From: Rhyacichthys aspro
Taxonomy: Eukaryota; Chordata; Actinopteri; Gobiiformes; Rhyacichthyidae
Assembly: GCA_036850595.1 (NCBI GenBank)
Contig: CM072162.1
Location: forward strand, 16,607,758-16,671,757
Direction of reading: 5' to 3'
Length of the DNA stretch: 64,000 nucleotides
A program made the position numbers and the translations under genes. This document shows, piece by piece, positions 38,626 through 52,500 of the stretch. How positions within the stretch are numbered: position 1 is the stretch's first letter; the number at the start of each line of letters is the position of its first letter. The notes below the pieces were generated by a model. That model was given only the letters and a program-made list of their open reading frames with translations, had not been told where the DNA came from and searched no databases.

Positions 38626-41600
38626 ATTCTGTTTTACCCTATTGCACAGAAACTTTGGTTTGTTTAATGACTGACAGCAAAGACTTTGATATAAATGTCA
38701 CTATTTAAAATCATCAACTTTTTAGCAGATTTTTGCTGCTCCATTGCTGTCTAAACAAATGTCATTCACACTAATGTGCCTACAGTGAAGTTCTCCTCTT
38801 CTCACTGGGGCCCTTCAGTCATTAAATTCCTGTTCATGTAGTGGAAGTGCGCCTGTTTCACCTCGGGCTCTCGGAGGATGTGGTGCGAAGAACGTGAACA
38901 CAGCGCACCATTCGTAGATAGTAATCTTATGATAATATACAGTGGATTTCCACAGTGTTCCATTCAGCTGATAGGTGCAGAGTTAGCACACGCTCCATTT
39001 ACACTTAGTTTAGGCGTTTTCTCTGAGCCGATATGCTCTGTGGAGGTTTTTTTTCTTTCTCACAATCAAATCGGTCATTTAATTAAGCTAAAACAACATG
39101 TGATTACTCAAGCGCACATGTCTAAATTGCACTTTGATTGCTTTTCCACCGAGATGTTGCAAGTGAAGATGGTTACACAGGAAAGGAGCTGTTACATAGC
39201 TGCTGCCGATCGAGGGGTGTTCCTGCTTTTGGCACTTTCGTTAACCACTTATATGATCGGATCGTGCTCATTAATTCTGGTCCTGTCACGTCTCTGTGTT
39301 AATCATTTTTGAAGTGCTCCCTCAGACTGCCATCCCTAACATCTGTCCAATGATTTAATGGCGACATATTACACAGGGACTTGTTTTGTTTCCACTGATA
39401 TCTTCCGTTGCTGTGACATAATAAAGTGTTGTGATTCATTTTGACCAAATTAAGGCTTGGTGTCATATCAGATTTGATACAGTGAGGTTTGGGACACATT
39501 CTGTTAATAGGATGTTTGGGGCAGTCACACCACAAAAATGTACTACAGCTGCACAGTTCCAATTAACAGTGTGAAATAACATGGAAAAGTCCTTAGTCGT
39601 GTTTTTAATCTGTAAGAATCACAAAGTAAGCCAAACTGCTCGCTAAAATGTTCAGCTTTGATCGTGACTCAGCAAAATTTGAATCATTATTATCATTATC
39701 CTACTTCCATAGACAAACACTCATCTTGATAAGCTGTCACCTTAAACGCACAAGACCAATACAGACCTGTCACTCATGCCCGTTCATTTCCCTCATACCA
39801 CTTTCTCTGGTTGTAATTGTGCTGTGATTTCCCAACACTGTAGCTGCTAACCCCAACAGCCACAACCCAGCTGTCTACTGGCCACCACACCTAGAAGACC
39901 CACACCCACAGGACATGGTTTGTGCCTCAAAATATTGGAAACATTAGCTTTCTTCCATGTTTCGGGTAAACAAATATTTGAGCGGCCAAAAAAATCCATC
40001 GGCTATACTCTTAAATAATGAGCGCGGGTTGCAGCATAGTTGCAAAAGAGGCCACCAGTTCCGTGCGGTATGTCGTATGACGTTCAACATCACATCTGTT
40101 TATGTAAAAGAAATGATTTGCGGCGCACCAGGATCACAGAGGGAAGTTTACATTCATGTTGGTTTCGCAAGAGTTGTGCTTACTACTAATATGAAGCTAT
40201 TGTCAGTGCTTTTCCTTAAAAACTAGAGAAGAAGTGTAATTATTAAACCATTTTTGGAAGGATGTAAAACGCACTCTGGATAGGCAGTAGCTGAGGTTTA
40301 AGTTCAGGCAATGAAAGCATTTTCGTTATAGGTTTAGGAATACAGCAAATAATACAAGTGTGAAGTTTAGGAAAGATTATAGCTTTGGTTTGAATGTATA
40401 CTTTTGCTGATATGTGAAAAAAAAACACACTTTAAGACATCGTCAAGTCTTTATTATGAAGGATTGGGATGAATAACATTGTTCAGTGTGTCACAGGAAG
40501 CTTTGGCCAATCACATGCTCACATACAAGGGGGTCTGGTCTCGTTCGATTAAGAGACGCTTCCATCAGCTATTGGTGTACACAACTTGTCAACATTGAAT
40601 CTATGCCGACAAAAAATCCTACTGGAAAAGTGGCTGTTCCAGCGCTGGCTCCATTTACTTTTACACAGAAACAAAAATAGAGAAATGTGACGCAAAAGGA
40701 AACACAGATAAATATTTCCAATGCGTTCAAGAGATGGAGATGGAATCGATGTAGCATTAAACTCAGAACCAGAAGATCAAGCTCTAAAAGTTGGGTTGAT
40801 GGAATGTATTAGTATTTTGCAGGCAGGTCGTTGTGTTGTTGTGGGGGCTTTAATAATCCATTTAATCCATCTGGATGTTAAATGCAATATATCATCCCTT
40901 TGTAATATTAGTACTGCATGTCTTCTGTAACATTACATAGCTGCATTTAATTTGATTGACTGCACAGTAAAAACAACTCTCATAAGCACTGACATTGAAA
41001 TACTGTTTTATTGGGACAATAATGCATAATGATTGTCTTTTTATTGTCATGTCAAAGTGGTATGCTGAACAAAACAAAGCCTGCCAACATAAATCACGGA
41101 GCCAATATGCTTCCAGTAAAACATAGCTATGCAAATTCATTTATTTTCAAGAATGATGATCTCTTGCATGACTTAAACTCTGCATTTTTTTCTGCTCCAG
41201 ACTCCTTTTCTTCTTGAAAAAGTTACCCAGCAGCTCAATGAATGGCTTGACACTGTGGAGCGATGCAGTCCAGCTGTGGTCCCGGTCCAGCCGCGGACTA
41301 GTATGGGTCCAGACAGATCAGTGCGAGGGAGGGTTTGCTGCTGTGAGGCTGCTCCACCTAATCCCAGGCCACATTACTCACCCGGTCCAGTCCAACTGCT
41401 CACAGACGCGGGGACTTCCCCTTCCCTCCATCGACAGACCAACACTGTATTGCCTCATGCACCACTGAGGTAATATCATGACTTCAACCAAAAGCTGCAA
41501 AGCCGGACTTGAATATTGTCTAAAAGTGTCCAAACCACATCGTGTGAGTTCATTTGTAAAAAGCAATTTGTCACAAGAAACTGTAAAGCAATAGTGTTTT

Positions 41601-43310
41601 TTTTATTGAGATTATTGAAGCATCTGAGGAAATCTCATAGTGCAATGTATTTGTGTTGGGTTGTAATATTAATCGGCTGAGAGTTTTTTAACAAAGCACA
41701 TTCCCTTGTCTCCTGCCAAATATTTTGAACAATGCTTTTAGTCATTTTAGTGGTGTTTTTCCCCTTGATAGATACCAAATCAAACCTTCATGAGGGGAAA
41801 TCCATCACAAGGGTGTGCAGTGCTTCCACAAGGTATTGTGTCTTGCACGCAACTCTAAAATTACTGCACTTACTGGCACTCGTTCAACAGCTTCGGGGCG
41901 CTGAGGGGTGTCATTTCTAAAAGACCCAGAACACCGTGGGTAACAATGTTGATTTCTCTTGAAACACAGCTCATAAAGTCAAACAGCTCTCATCACAGGA
42001 GCCATAATTGTAGGCAGTGGTGTTATTTTAGTCTATGCTAACGTTAATTTGCATGTGTGCAGAGTGAAAATTAGGTTAATTCATTGACACACAAACTAGA
42101 TTCTGAGTCAACATTGAGCATTACTGTGATAGATAAATATCAACTTGAAGCGTTTGGTCTATCTCCGAAAACAAACAGGACCATATATTTCACTTGGAAT
42201 AACAGAGATCAGCTGTATCAACAAAGGTCCTCCTACTGCAGCCAGCCCGCCACCTCGAGAGAGAAGCCATCGAGTCTGAGAACTGTCCCCTCGGTGCATT
42301 TGAGCAGCAGCACAGCAAAGATGTCTGAGGGAGAAGAGAAAAATCACTTTTGATATGGATTTCACTTTGTTTTATTGACCAATCTTAATTCAATACAACT
42401 GTCAACTCTTGAAAATTGTTCCAACTGAATAACAAGAGCCAGCCTCCAAACAGGCCCATCTGAAGAGCCCTTCACGCCTGTCATATTTTGATGGCAGTAT
42501 TATGTTAGTGAGGCCTGCCTAACTTTGCACACAAATAATCGGACTGCTGTTTGGACTGGCACAGCTGCTTGTATTGCCTTTGTTCAGCTGTCTGTGTGCT
42601 CCCTCCCTCTCCCAGTTTGATAACATAATACTTTGAGCATGTTCCTGAAGGGTAATAAAATGGGAACGAGCCACTATCTGCCTTTTGATTGAGCAACTTC
42701 GGCTTTAAACACATCCAGTGAACCTGGAACGTTTTACCGTGCAGTGTTTTCTCTCTCGTATATCCTGGAGACATGAAGCGTGGAGCAGAGTTGAAAGGCT
42801 TGCAGAGTTATTTTCTTTTCAAGGCAAAACCCATCCTCAAAGACATTCAGATTTTTCAGCCTTTGAAGTGCAGTATTTGACATTTAATAGCACAAAACTA
42901 TGCTACAAAACACACATTCTTCATAAAAATAATTATTACCAAACACATTTGAATCCAAAATACTGGGACTATTGTTTTAACAGGATGAAGCAATGGACTG
43001 TTTTATCCTCTCTTATCAGTGACCAGGCTTTGGAATGGGATTTCGTAATCATGAGACAAAAACAAAGTTACATTACATTACAGTGCAGAAAATTAACAAA
43101 TCCCATTACAGGTACAGAGCAGGGATAACTGAAGTAAATTATAAGATATACTATGTTACTACAACATACATTCACCGAAGAAACAAATTCACCAATTACA
43201 ATAACAAGACAGCAGCTTACGTCTGAATCATACTGTAATAACTCATTTAATTTTATGGCCCATTACGACCAATATCCATATCTGACACCATCTGATACCA
43301 TTATGGTCTG

Positions 43311-43341
43311 AGATCTCGTGCCACAAGATCTTGTGAGATCT
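43311..43341. repeat. Nested palindrome around AGATCT
   Basis: A 14-bp perfect palindrome CACAAGATCTTGTG (43322-43335) is enclosed by AGATCT on both sides (43311-43316 and 43336-43341), with five unpaired bases CGTGC on the left. It could be a remnant of a transposon end or a chance palindrome. Confidence 0.6.
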
Positions 43342-43918
43342 AAATGTGACAACATTTCTCTTCAAGGTGAAAAACTTTCTCATGATCTGGTGAAATTAGT
43401 ATTCAAGATGCCCCCGTCACTTTTAAATCTTCTCTGTGGCAACATTTTGGTTTTCAGTAGGAAATAAGAAACAGCAAAAGAGCCGTAAACAAGTGGGTGG
43501 TTACTTATTAATATACGATTGTGTAAATCAGTTGTCCACGCAATGTTTAAGGGTTATCCATGTAAAAGCAAAGAAGAACCAAAGATGTGGAAAATTTGAT
43601 GAGATTGTCATAAATTGGCCTCAACTCAGAAGATAAATAAGCTCAACACAGTTACATACATATTTCTGTGTTGTTTGTGTGGTGCATTTTGGCGCTAGAA
43701 AGCTAGAAAAGCTCCTCTTACAATGATGACCCAGTTAGGCTGTTTCTGCAACAACATGATCAAATGTTATTTTTGAAACCATGACAAAAACACCATCTAA
43801 ATCATTTTGTTTTCTAAAAGAATGTTTTAGCTGAAAGTGAATGGGGGAGGTGTCATTTGTGTATTGAAAGAAATGGCATATATTTCATAGAAGGTCAACA
43901 GATTGTGACCCAGAAGCT

Positions 43919-43931
43919 GCACCTTTGACCT
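43919..43931. promoter_or_regulatory. Weaker DR1-like nuclear-receptor site
   Basis: GCACCTTTGACCT is the complement of AGGTCAAAGGTGC, one perfect AGGTCA half-site and one imperfect half-site with single-base spacing. It resembles the site at 27119 but matches the consensus less well. Confidence 0.2.
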
Positions 43932-44460
43932 CCCAAAAATCACTGTCATTGTCAAGTCTGTCTGGTCGACTGCTGCTGTCAATGATGCGCTGAACAAAGT
44001 GCTGACTGACGCCTGTAAAATGATCCGAGTGCCTGTCTTGTTCTTGGTGCTAGAGAGGGGCTGATAGAGTGCATACATGTAGACTAAACACATACAGTAA
44101 GTAAAAGTACAGAGAGCCTAAGCAGGAAACACACACAAGCATTACAACCTGCTTAGTCACAGAGCTGCAGGCTATAGTCAGGGGGGACTCTGTGTTTTCT
44201 TTCATTCATCAAAGCTATTGGGTTTAGGGTCTCCTCTCTCTGCCTATCACTCAGCAACACTCATGGCCACTTGGAGCTGAAATTTTACCCCGGGCTGTTG
44301 AGAGGCTGCAGAGGGTGGCGGGGCTAAGGAGATGTCTCCCCGGCCTTGCTCTGCTCCGCCGGGGGTCACTTCACCATTCTTCTGTTACACAAAAGACTTC
44401 TTCAAGTGCCTGTATGACAATGGCCTTTAGATCGTTGGGGCGTAATGATTGCTGGTTAAC

Positions 44461-44706
44461 GTGAATGCACTCCATATTAATTGAGCCAGAATTAATAAGG
44501 GAGTTTTTTTTAAACTTTTTTTTAAGTTGGCAAGGAGACTTGTTAGTGGCGTCTAGTCACCATGGCTAAATGTTTTCATCACTAATTTATTTGTTGCATA
44601 GCTGACATTATTTCGGATGATGAATGCTTAGACTGGGACTCATTCTGGGCTTGTTAATGAGCACAGCCTCTTACTTTTAACGCTATAATGTCAGGCTCCT
44701 AATAAT
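44461..44706. promoter_or_regulatory. AT-core-rich interval, candidate enhancer
   Basis: Contains CATATTAATTGAGCC, AGAATTAATAAGG, CACTAATTTATTTG, TTGTTAATGAGC and CCTAATAATGAAC, with little simple-sequence content and no ORF of note. The pattern fits a homeodomain/LIM-type enhancer in the jag1 desert; it is a prediction only. Confidence 0.22.
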
Positions 44707-46650
44707 GAACATGCACAGACCACATGTCCACAATAGCGGTGAAGCATGATTTCACAAGACAAGCCTTTAACTCGGCACAAAGGAATGTCAGATGTGCTGA
44801 CACAAAAGATCCCCCTTTTTTCTTTGTGATTTACATACAGCATAATGCACTGGGGGAGATGGGACGTTTAGCGCACCACATTAAAATGTATTCAGGAATT
44901 CTGATTAGGTCACAATGAAAAACATTATCAAATAAAAATAATTAAAGCAAGCTTTAGATTCTTGGGTTTCCAGACTGTTTTTGTTTAGCCGCCATCATAA
45001 ACAAAGTTAGCTGGGTCTGTCAGTGAATTACGAAAACAGTGGGCCCCTTCTTCTGTGCCGACTTCGATTCACAGATCCTGTGAGACTTGCCAGCGGTTCG
45101 CTCTCTTTCAGCACAAGTCGACTCGGCCAGTGACAGACAGGCACCGTCGTGTCAAAACACTGTCTACTCCCGCCAGCCTGTAGCCAGCCGAGAGCTCATG
45201 CAGCAATGTGTGGCTTCACAGTCACACTCAGCATCACTTACATATTTAAACATACTCTCATGTAACGCAGCACCTGCAATTTATTAAAAACGCATTATGC
45301 CTCTCCTCTTGTACAGCTACAGAACAGCTCACCCGAGTTGTCAGAGAAACATTCACACTGGTAAAAGCCTCTAAGCACTGCTCTCCCACTGAACGTGCAC
45401 CATCTGCCCCCTTTGATTTCTTTGAGAAAGTTAACCAGTGTTGAGTTCAGTCATGTTTTATCTTTATTTATCAGTACATGTGTGTGATTCCTTTCCATTT
45501 TCTTGTCTTGTTTGCTTTTAACGGGAACACTTTGCTTTGGTGTTGTGGACCATTTAGCGTGGAGCAACCACAACAGGACAAAACTGGGCACAGATGCCAA
45601 TTTGGTGCAATCGGACACCTCTTCAAAGGGTTGTGACTCTGCCAACCATGCAGAGCTATCTTCTTTCTGACCTGAACTCAGAATGAAAGAGTCTAAACGC
45701 TGACTGGAAGTTTGGCCTGACTGTGGGAGCTTGTTTTAGGCTTAGCGTGGCATACTGTTAAGGTCACTTAATGTAGTCACACCTATATCTGTGGAGTGTG
45801 TAACATGGAGTATCTTCGGCTAAAAAAAGCACTCTCCTGAAGTATTTTTGCCCCTTTTGTTGTTTCACATTATGGTTTAGACATGGACAGAGTGGCTTGA
45901 TTTTAGCTCAAAACAAAAAGGTTTTTATTTAACTGGTTGTTATGTTGAACAAATGTGGTCAACAGTTCATCTGGGAAGAGAAACCAGATTAGGTGAGCAT
46001 AACTCATGTGACATTTTGTGGCTCTGCACTTCCTGTTTTTGCCTCTAAATGGCATCAAGTCCAGAAAATGGCAGTGGAAAAATACCTCAATTCATTGACA
46101 AGGAGCAGGCAGGAGTGTATCAGCAATAATATGTCTATGAGAAGGACAAAAAGACTATACTGTTACAATACTTAGAGTGACAGGCCGTCTCTTAACTTGC
46201 AAAATGCACCAGAGAAGACAAAATAATTTAGCCTGATCCAGGAAAACAAGCAACATTCACACAGTAATTAAAACTAGTCATTTTTACAATCCCGCTGATT
46301 ACAATATGTTTTCTGTATGACACGCACACATGCAATGCCTACATGCTGTTTGTCATCAAGCCATGTGGAAATATCGCTCGCACTGACAGCTTTATGACTA
46401 TACTTCACACAGCTTTTTCAGAGTCATGGCCAACAAGAAAAAGACATGGCCATAAAAATCTCCTGTTGCACATTAAGCCACAGTGAAATGTAACAAACTG
46501 AGGTTTACCATTGATCGGGTGACACTGCTTCAATCCACACAAGCCTGACCTATTCTTTCACTTCATAATCTTTTCAGAAAACATCTCATTTATTTCAAAG
46601 TGACACATATAAATCCTCATCATAGGACAAATCAATTCTTGACTTTACCC

Positions 46651-46670
46651 CAAAACAAAACAAAACAAAA
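46651..46670 (+). repeat. (CAAAA)4 pentanucleotide repeat
   Basis: Four perfect CAAAA units. A similar but less regular A-rich stretch with C interruptions lies at 48163-48183. Confidence 0.85.
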
Positions 46671-49427
46671 AATGTAAAATATGAATGTGGATGTGCCACG
46701 TGTATTTTCTTTAACAGTGATTTTTGATTGTAAAAAACACCACTTACTTACCATACACTGTGACAAGCTTGTGTTTTTTTTTAGCATATACAGTAAAGCA
46801 TTCATACATCAGCATAAGTGTATCTTGTAACATATTTCTGCAAAAGAATTAAACAAAATTTCCAAAATGTTAATGCATTTCTAACATGTTCCTGATGAAT
46901 GGAAAATAATCCGAGGAGCCAAAACATACACCAAGAGTCATGTACTGAAAATCAGGCCTTTAAACAGCAGCATGAACACTGTTTGGACTGAAAATAGGCT
47001 CATTAGTTGAACATTAACAGGTAGTTGACATGGTCCGGTGAAAAAGACCGGTTCGGGACTCTGTGGTGTGGCCAGTTTTTGAAAGAGCGAATTCCCACAT
47101 CCAGTGTTTCCATGTTCTCTGTGACTGCTCCAATCTCCTGCAGCGTAGTCACACACTTCCATAAACAGTCGGAGTATGGTCCTCCTCTTGTTAGTTGACA
47201 CTGTGTAATCTAATTGACTTACCAAATGTTGGCATTGGGTTTAAGCCCAGCTCTAAACATGACAAGAAATGAGTTTATTGTCGTATAAAATTAACCGACC
47301 ACACTTTCATCTTTAACTTTGAGGGAAGTGTAAGGTAAACACGTTGAAGTACTATTTAATTTAAATTTCACCGTGGTGTATTTTTTCCCGTCCTAACACC
47401 ACATATTCATTTGTAATGTCATATCTGAGACTTACATGGAGTTTCCTGAAATAACATTATGGCTCTCAGTCTGCGAACGTTACAAAAACAACATCAATTT
47501 CAACTGCAACCCGCCTCACACAAGAGCAAAAAGGATTGACCATGAAAACATACATCAGCTCTCAAATGCCTGTTTTATCTCAAGACTCATTCCTGCAGCG
47601 TGATCACACATTCTGTACATAAGTGTGTGTGGGAGAGCTGGTGCATTTTTGTTTACTTTAGAGGAAAGTGAAATGCTTGGGTCGCCTTTATTAAAACTGA
47701 CAGGCCCATTTGGAAGCAATCATCAAATGTGTCATGGAAAAACCGCTACGTCATGGTGCTAGGGACGTCAAGACACTGCCAGCATCAATATTTTCCTTCA
47801 AGGCTGGCAGCAGCTGTCATTGGGGCAGTTCAGACCTTGCATTTTGATGGGATTTTTTCAGTTCCACTTGCTGTGGCATTTTTACATGTGTCCTCCTAAG
47901 TTCGTATGAGATCAGATCAGACTTCCTGCTTCATTTTAAATTTATCTCATATCAAAAGACTGTCTCTGCCCACAGGACTATTGAGAACCTCCTGACTAAC
48001 TAACCACTATAAATGAACTGTTAAAACCAAAAAAGGGAATTTGCTTGTTTCTAACACTTTGCTTTTTTAATAATAGTGACTGACTCACTGGTATTAATAA
48101 CAAACTCCAATGTAATTAACATTGAGTATGATGGCGTGCTGTTCCTTCAAATCGGGCTTTTGAAAAAAACAAAAAAAACAAAACCCAGATTCCCATTCAC
48201 AGAGATCTGAATTCAGACACATTAGCTCAGGATCTCATCTCAGGGCAGATTTAGCACAATCACACCTTGTATTAAAGCTGGCAACATTAGATCTGATCAC
48301 ACATCGATTAGTGCCAGATTTGATAATGACTTTATGCCGTGTCCCTTTTTGTACACGTCTTTTACGTCACAGATATTGGGTTATTTTCAAAACTCCTGCT
48401 GGACACAGAAGTACTAATAATTAAAATCACTGCCTGTCTGTACTTTTGGTGTCTTGTTTTGGTGTACAGTTTATCATCATGTAGTGGTCTGGCAGACTTT
48501 GAGAGTGTTTACAGGTGTGTTTGTGAATAGAGACATTTTGTAATGTGTTTTTGTGAAATTATTGTTTTTTTAAAGAATACTTCAGACTCATTCTGGTGCT
48601 AGGTTTGAACAGGATTGAACTTTCTCACATTTAGGTTAACCTCAACTGAAAAAGACATTTCTATCTTCCTTTATCTAATCCACAGAGCGTTGTGATTGAG
48701 GGACAAAAGAGAGGAAGAGTTTTATCAGTGTCACCTCCTCCAGATAGGAAGTCCAGGTAATTAGCCACACTCACCTCAAGCACGCTCCAATATCCTGATT
48801 GAAGAGGCCACTGTTCTGTCTCACTGATCCCGGGGGTCACACTGCTGTGAGACCACCCTGGACTGAGTGATGGACAGTGTCTAATCTTCCTGGCTGAGTA
48901 ATTTGCATCCTCCCACCTGAAAGATGGTCACATTTGTTAATGATTTAATCCGTAAACATTCCTCCGACAGGTTTGAACATTTTTACTGCAAGGATGAATC
49001 AAACATACTTTGGCCTGTGCTATGTGCTGTGCTATGACTTATTAGACACACACGCAAAAGCTCTGGGTCACATGATCACAAGGTCAGCTCAGCAGCATGA
49101 GACCTGGTATTGTCAGCCAGGTGGAACTGCAGTGCTGGTGAGGACTGGGCTGGAGCCTAAGCAGGGATAATCTGATTTGTTTCAGTGACTGCAGCCCTCT
49201 GGCCTCCCCTCCCTGCAGAGGATCAAACACCTCCTTGGCCATTAAGGATGTCCCAGGACACACACAGACTGATGATCCATTCACAAGCTCTTAACCTGGC
49301 CCATGTACTCATCCACTTGATGTGCATTTGAAAAGGTAACACCCAAAGAGAAGAAAAGTAGTAAGGGTATGAGTATATGATAGTAACATTAACATACTTC
49401 AAAAAACGAAAAAACGAATATTATATC

Positions 49428-49545
49428 GGCCGGTATCTTAGTGGCTCGACTTTGGTTTGAATCTCAGCCCAGGTTTGTCTGCCCCATGCTATCCCCTCTC
49501 TTACTTCATTTGTATCCACTGCCACTACACAAATAAGGCTACAAC
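49428..49545 (+). mobile_element. Probable second tRNA-derived SINE fragment
   Basis: A tRNA-like head is visible: an A-box-like TATCTTAGTGGCTCG (49434-49448) and a B-box-like GGTTTGAATCT (49454-49464), about 20 bases apart. They are followed by a pyrimidine-rich body (CTGCCCCATGCTATCCCCTC) and a CAAATAAGGCTACAA end, which resembles the CAATAAAGGCAAAA tail of a common fish SINE. The spacing between the two boxes is shorter than in a functional tRNA, so this is a decayed copy and not a tRNA gene. Confidence 0.5.
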
Positions 49546-52500
49546 AAGTCTACATTCTTCTCCATCATGCTTTACCCTTCCCACAACTCCCAGAAACTCT
49601 TCATATGAGTGACATCACAGTCCTGCAGTCCACTATTACTCCTATCTATGGTAATATCTATGTCTGTGTTCTTTCCAAGTATCATTTACATGCCCAGCAG
49701 TCCCTAGGGAAGAAGAAAAAAAATCAAGAGACAGCTAAAATAAACATGACATAAATGAGTCACCCAAACATCACCACAGCAATTAAGCCCAGTTTGAACC
49801 AATGAAATCAAAGCCTCTGCTCTCAACCTAACCCTCTATAATCCACTTTATTCTTACCCTCACAAAGCTGCACTCCTTCAGCACAAACCACATTCATGCT
49901 CCGAACATCAAAATACCATCACCTCACAGGATGGCTTTGGGGATAAATGTTGAATCTAACAAACTGGCCAACTTTAACAGAGGGAAATAATATTTATCCC
50001 AGAGGCATTTGCTGATACCATCTGTAACACGTTTCTAAAAGCAGCTCCCATAAACACAGTGATACGTCTAAATGGCCTGGACATTAAACTACAAAGACAT
50101 GTTCCCTCTCAGTGGTAGATCCACTCAGATGTGCTTCTTCAACAGACACATTCTTCACTTTCATCTGGAAATGCTCTAAATCTCTAAATTCACTTTACAG
50201 GACAGTTATGTTGACCAATTTTGGGTTTTACACAGCAACAGTTGATCATCCCACTTTAACCTCCCAGTGAGATTTGATAATATAAAAGGGCCAGTGGTCT
50301 CCAGAAAAACATTATAATAATATCATTAAGATTATTAATGATATAACAAGTGTGTAACTTATTCTGATTCAGAGACACCAACAAGCTGTCTGATGAATTT
50401 GACTAAAAATTATAGCCTGGCCAGCCATCCTAATATTTTTTTCCCATATTACACAAAGAAGAAGTCTGGTCCCTGTCGAGCATCAAATCAATGATAACTT
50501 CCCATAACCCCATTTTAGATAAATGTTCATGATATTTGTTGATTTTGTAATTGATGATTTTGTATCATATTTCAATTTCTGTTATATTTGTTAAGATCCA
50601 TGTTTACAACTGACAAGATATTTTAAGCTGCTGTTCACATTAAATCTGACTTTTGGAAAAGTCTGGCCCTTAAGCTGGACTGGAAATAAGTCAATTAATC
50701 TGTTTTTACTTGATTTGTACAGATCACTGTTGCTCAGGATTGGTCATGGACTTTTAATGTTTTAAATTCAGAAGTACCTCCAGCAGAGTTAATATCTGTG
50801 TCACTTTGATCACACCTTCCTCCAAAGGTAAACTAAATCTACCATTCTCTCACTCTGTCACATGCTTATTTTTTAATGTTGACTGTCCACAAAGATGTTC
50901 TTGTTGAAGCAACAATGTCATCACTTCGAGACATTCAAGAATGCAAGGGGAAATTACTCACTGCTCCGTCTTTGAGAGCCAGACAATAATGACGTTAAAA
51001 CAAATTAGATAAAAAAAGTTAAGGCTGGTAGCTCAGGAGCTTTTTAGGGGGAGTCCACCACATATTTTAGAAAAGGTAGGAGGGACTGGAGTGCTCACTA
51101 AGCACCTAATCCACCACCAGCCTCTTGTTAGGGGTCCCAGTCTGAATTCATGAGGGCTACAATGCCATGCACCGCTGATAGGAGGAGTTGCAATGGGCTG
51201 AGGTAATTGGATTGGAATACGGCATTGAGTGTCAGACAACAAAAGATATCCATCTCTCTCATGGCGTTCAGCTCTTTTGTTGCTGTGTGGAATTCATTTG
51301 GTCATTCACGCTACTCTTCCAAGCTCAGCAAGGACAGAAGAGCGCAGGCCACCAGGACCGGCTCAGTCTGGTGGTCTGCCGGTGGAGCCACGGCGCCTGT
51401 GCAGCCCCAGCGCGAGGATGTGTGAACCGCGGATCCCCCCAAAGCCCAGGGGTCATTTGTGTGATCATTACCATAATCACATTAAGGCTGCAGGAGATTA
51501 GCACCGTGGCCTCAGAGGAGAAATCCTGTCTGTGCTCCATGACGACTACAGACCACGCTGTGTAGATACCTATTAGCTTTATGACAGACAGGCCAACGGC
51601 AGGCAAGAGGAAGTGGACCAGCCAATGGGGCTTCAGCCTCATTTTCATAAGTCGTCCTAATATAACATAGAGTAAATATGTTATGTCTGTTGTGTACATT
51701 TGTAACACACAAAATAGAGCTTAACAGTATTAACATTTGCAATATATCAGAAAAGACTGCGTAAACTGCAGTAACGGTTATGGTAATCCAATATTTGGCC
51801 AGTTAGATGGAGTAAAGCAATAAGACATTAACAACATTCATGTTTTCATTTTACTGAATCAATATCCATAAGTGAAAATAAATTCACTGCAAGTGTGAGT
51901 TGTATTTTTTATTGTCTCAAACTCACTAGACATAAAGAGCATTAGTATTTGGTTGTGGTCCTTGTTTGTCATAAGCTTTTTGACCAACAAGTTAAGCCCC
52001 CTAAAGTTGCTTTATGGATATTGCTGCTTAAGTTTTGTTCTGTATTTCTTGTCCTTGAGCACCTCATGTACAGATTAAGTTGTGACAGAATTGAATTTGT
52101 TCTTTTTGCTTACCTCCAGTGAGATCATTTCTGTCTTGAAGGTTTATTTTTACCCTGGTTCAGTACAGCCATGGCCTCCCCCACCTCTGTCATCCTCCCA
52201 ACACAATCATCACCTCTGGGCAGGTCACAGGGGCACGGTGCACAGACAGGATCCCGCGACAGCCCCCCCCCCGTTGTCAAAACCTTACGATCTCTAGACC
52301 CAAATTTAGTTCCTACTATGGACGAGAAAATGTTCCCTAGGGTTAAAAACTTCTCCAATTAACCCTAATTACGCAGAAAGAGCATTTCAATGAGGCTTGT
52401 AACCTGAGATGTCTATCAGTCTGCGGCTGAGCCAGGCAGCGACTCGGCCGGACCTTTCATCTTGAAGTTCAACCACAGGAAACGTGCCATCTGAATATTG

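Larger units (their letters stand above)
36329..49427. other. Intergenic desert between the two SINE remnants
   Basis: No gene recognised. Features seen are the 100-bp-spaced direct repeat at 38493/38593, the palindrome at 43311, the weak DR1 site at 43919, the AT-core interval at 44461 and the CAAAA repeat at 46651. A short 9-bp inverted pair CTAAGCAGG/CCTGCTTAG occurs near 44118-44156. The frame at 38878-39312 (144 codons) shows no domain I recognise. Confidence 0.6.

Noticed and set aside
38878..39312. 144-codon open frame, + strand
   Set aside because: Mixed composition without domain or signal peptide at its start; hydrophobic end could be chance. No second exon identified.
51188..51742. 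Overlapping 125- and 127-codon frames on opposite strands
   Set aside because: Mutual overlap on both strands in several phases is typical of stop-poor GC-richer DNA, not of a gene.
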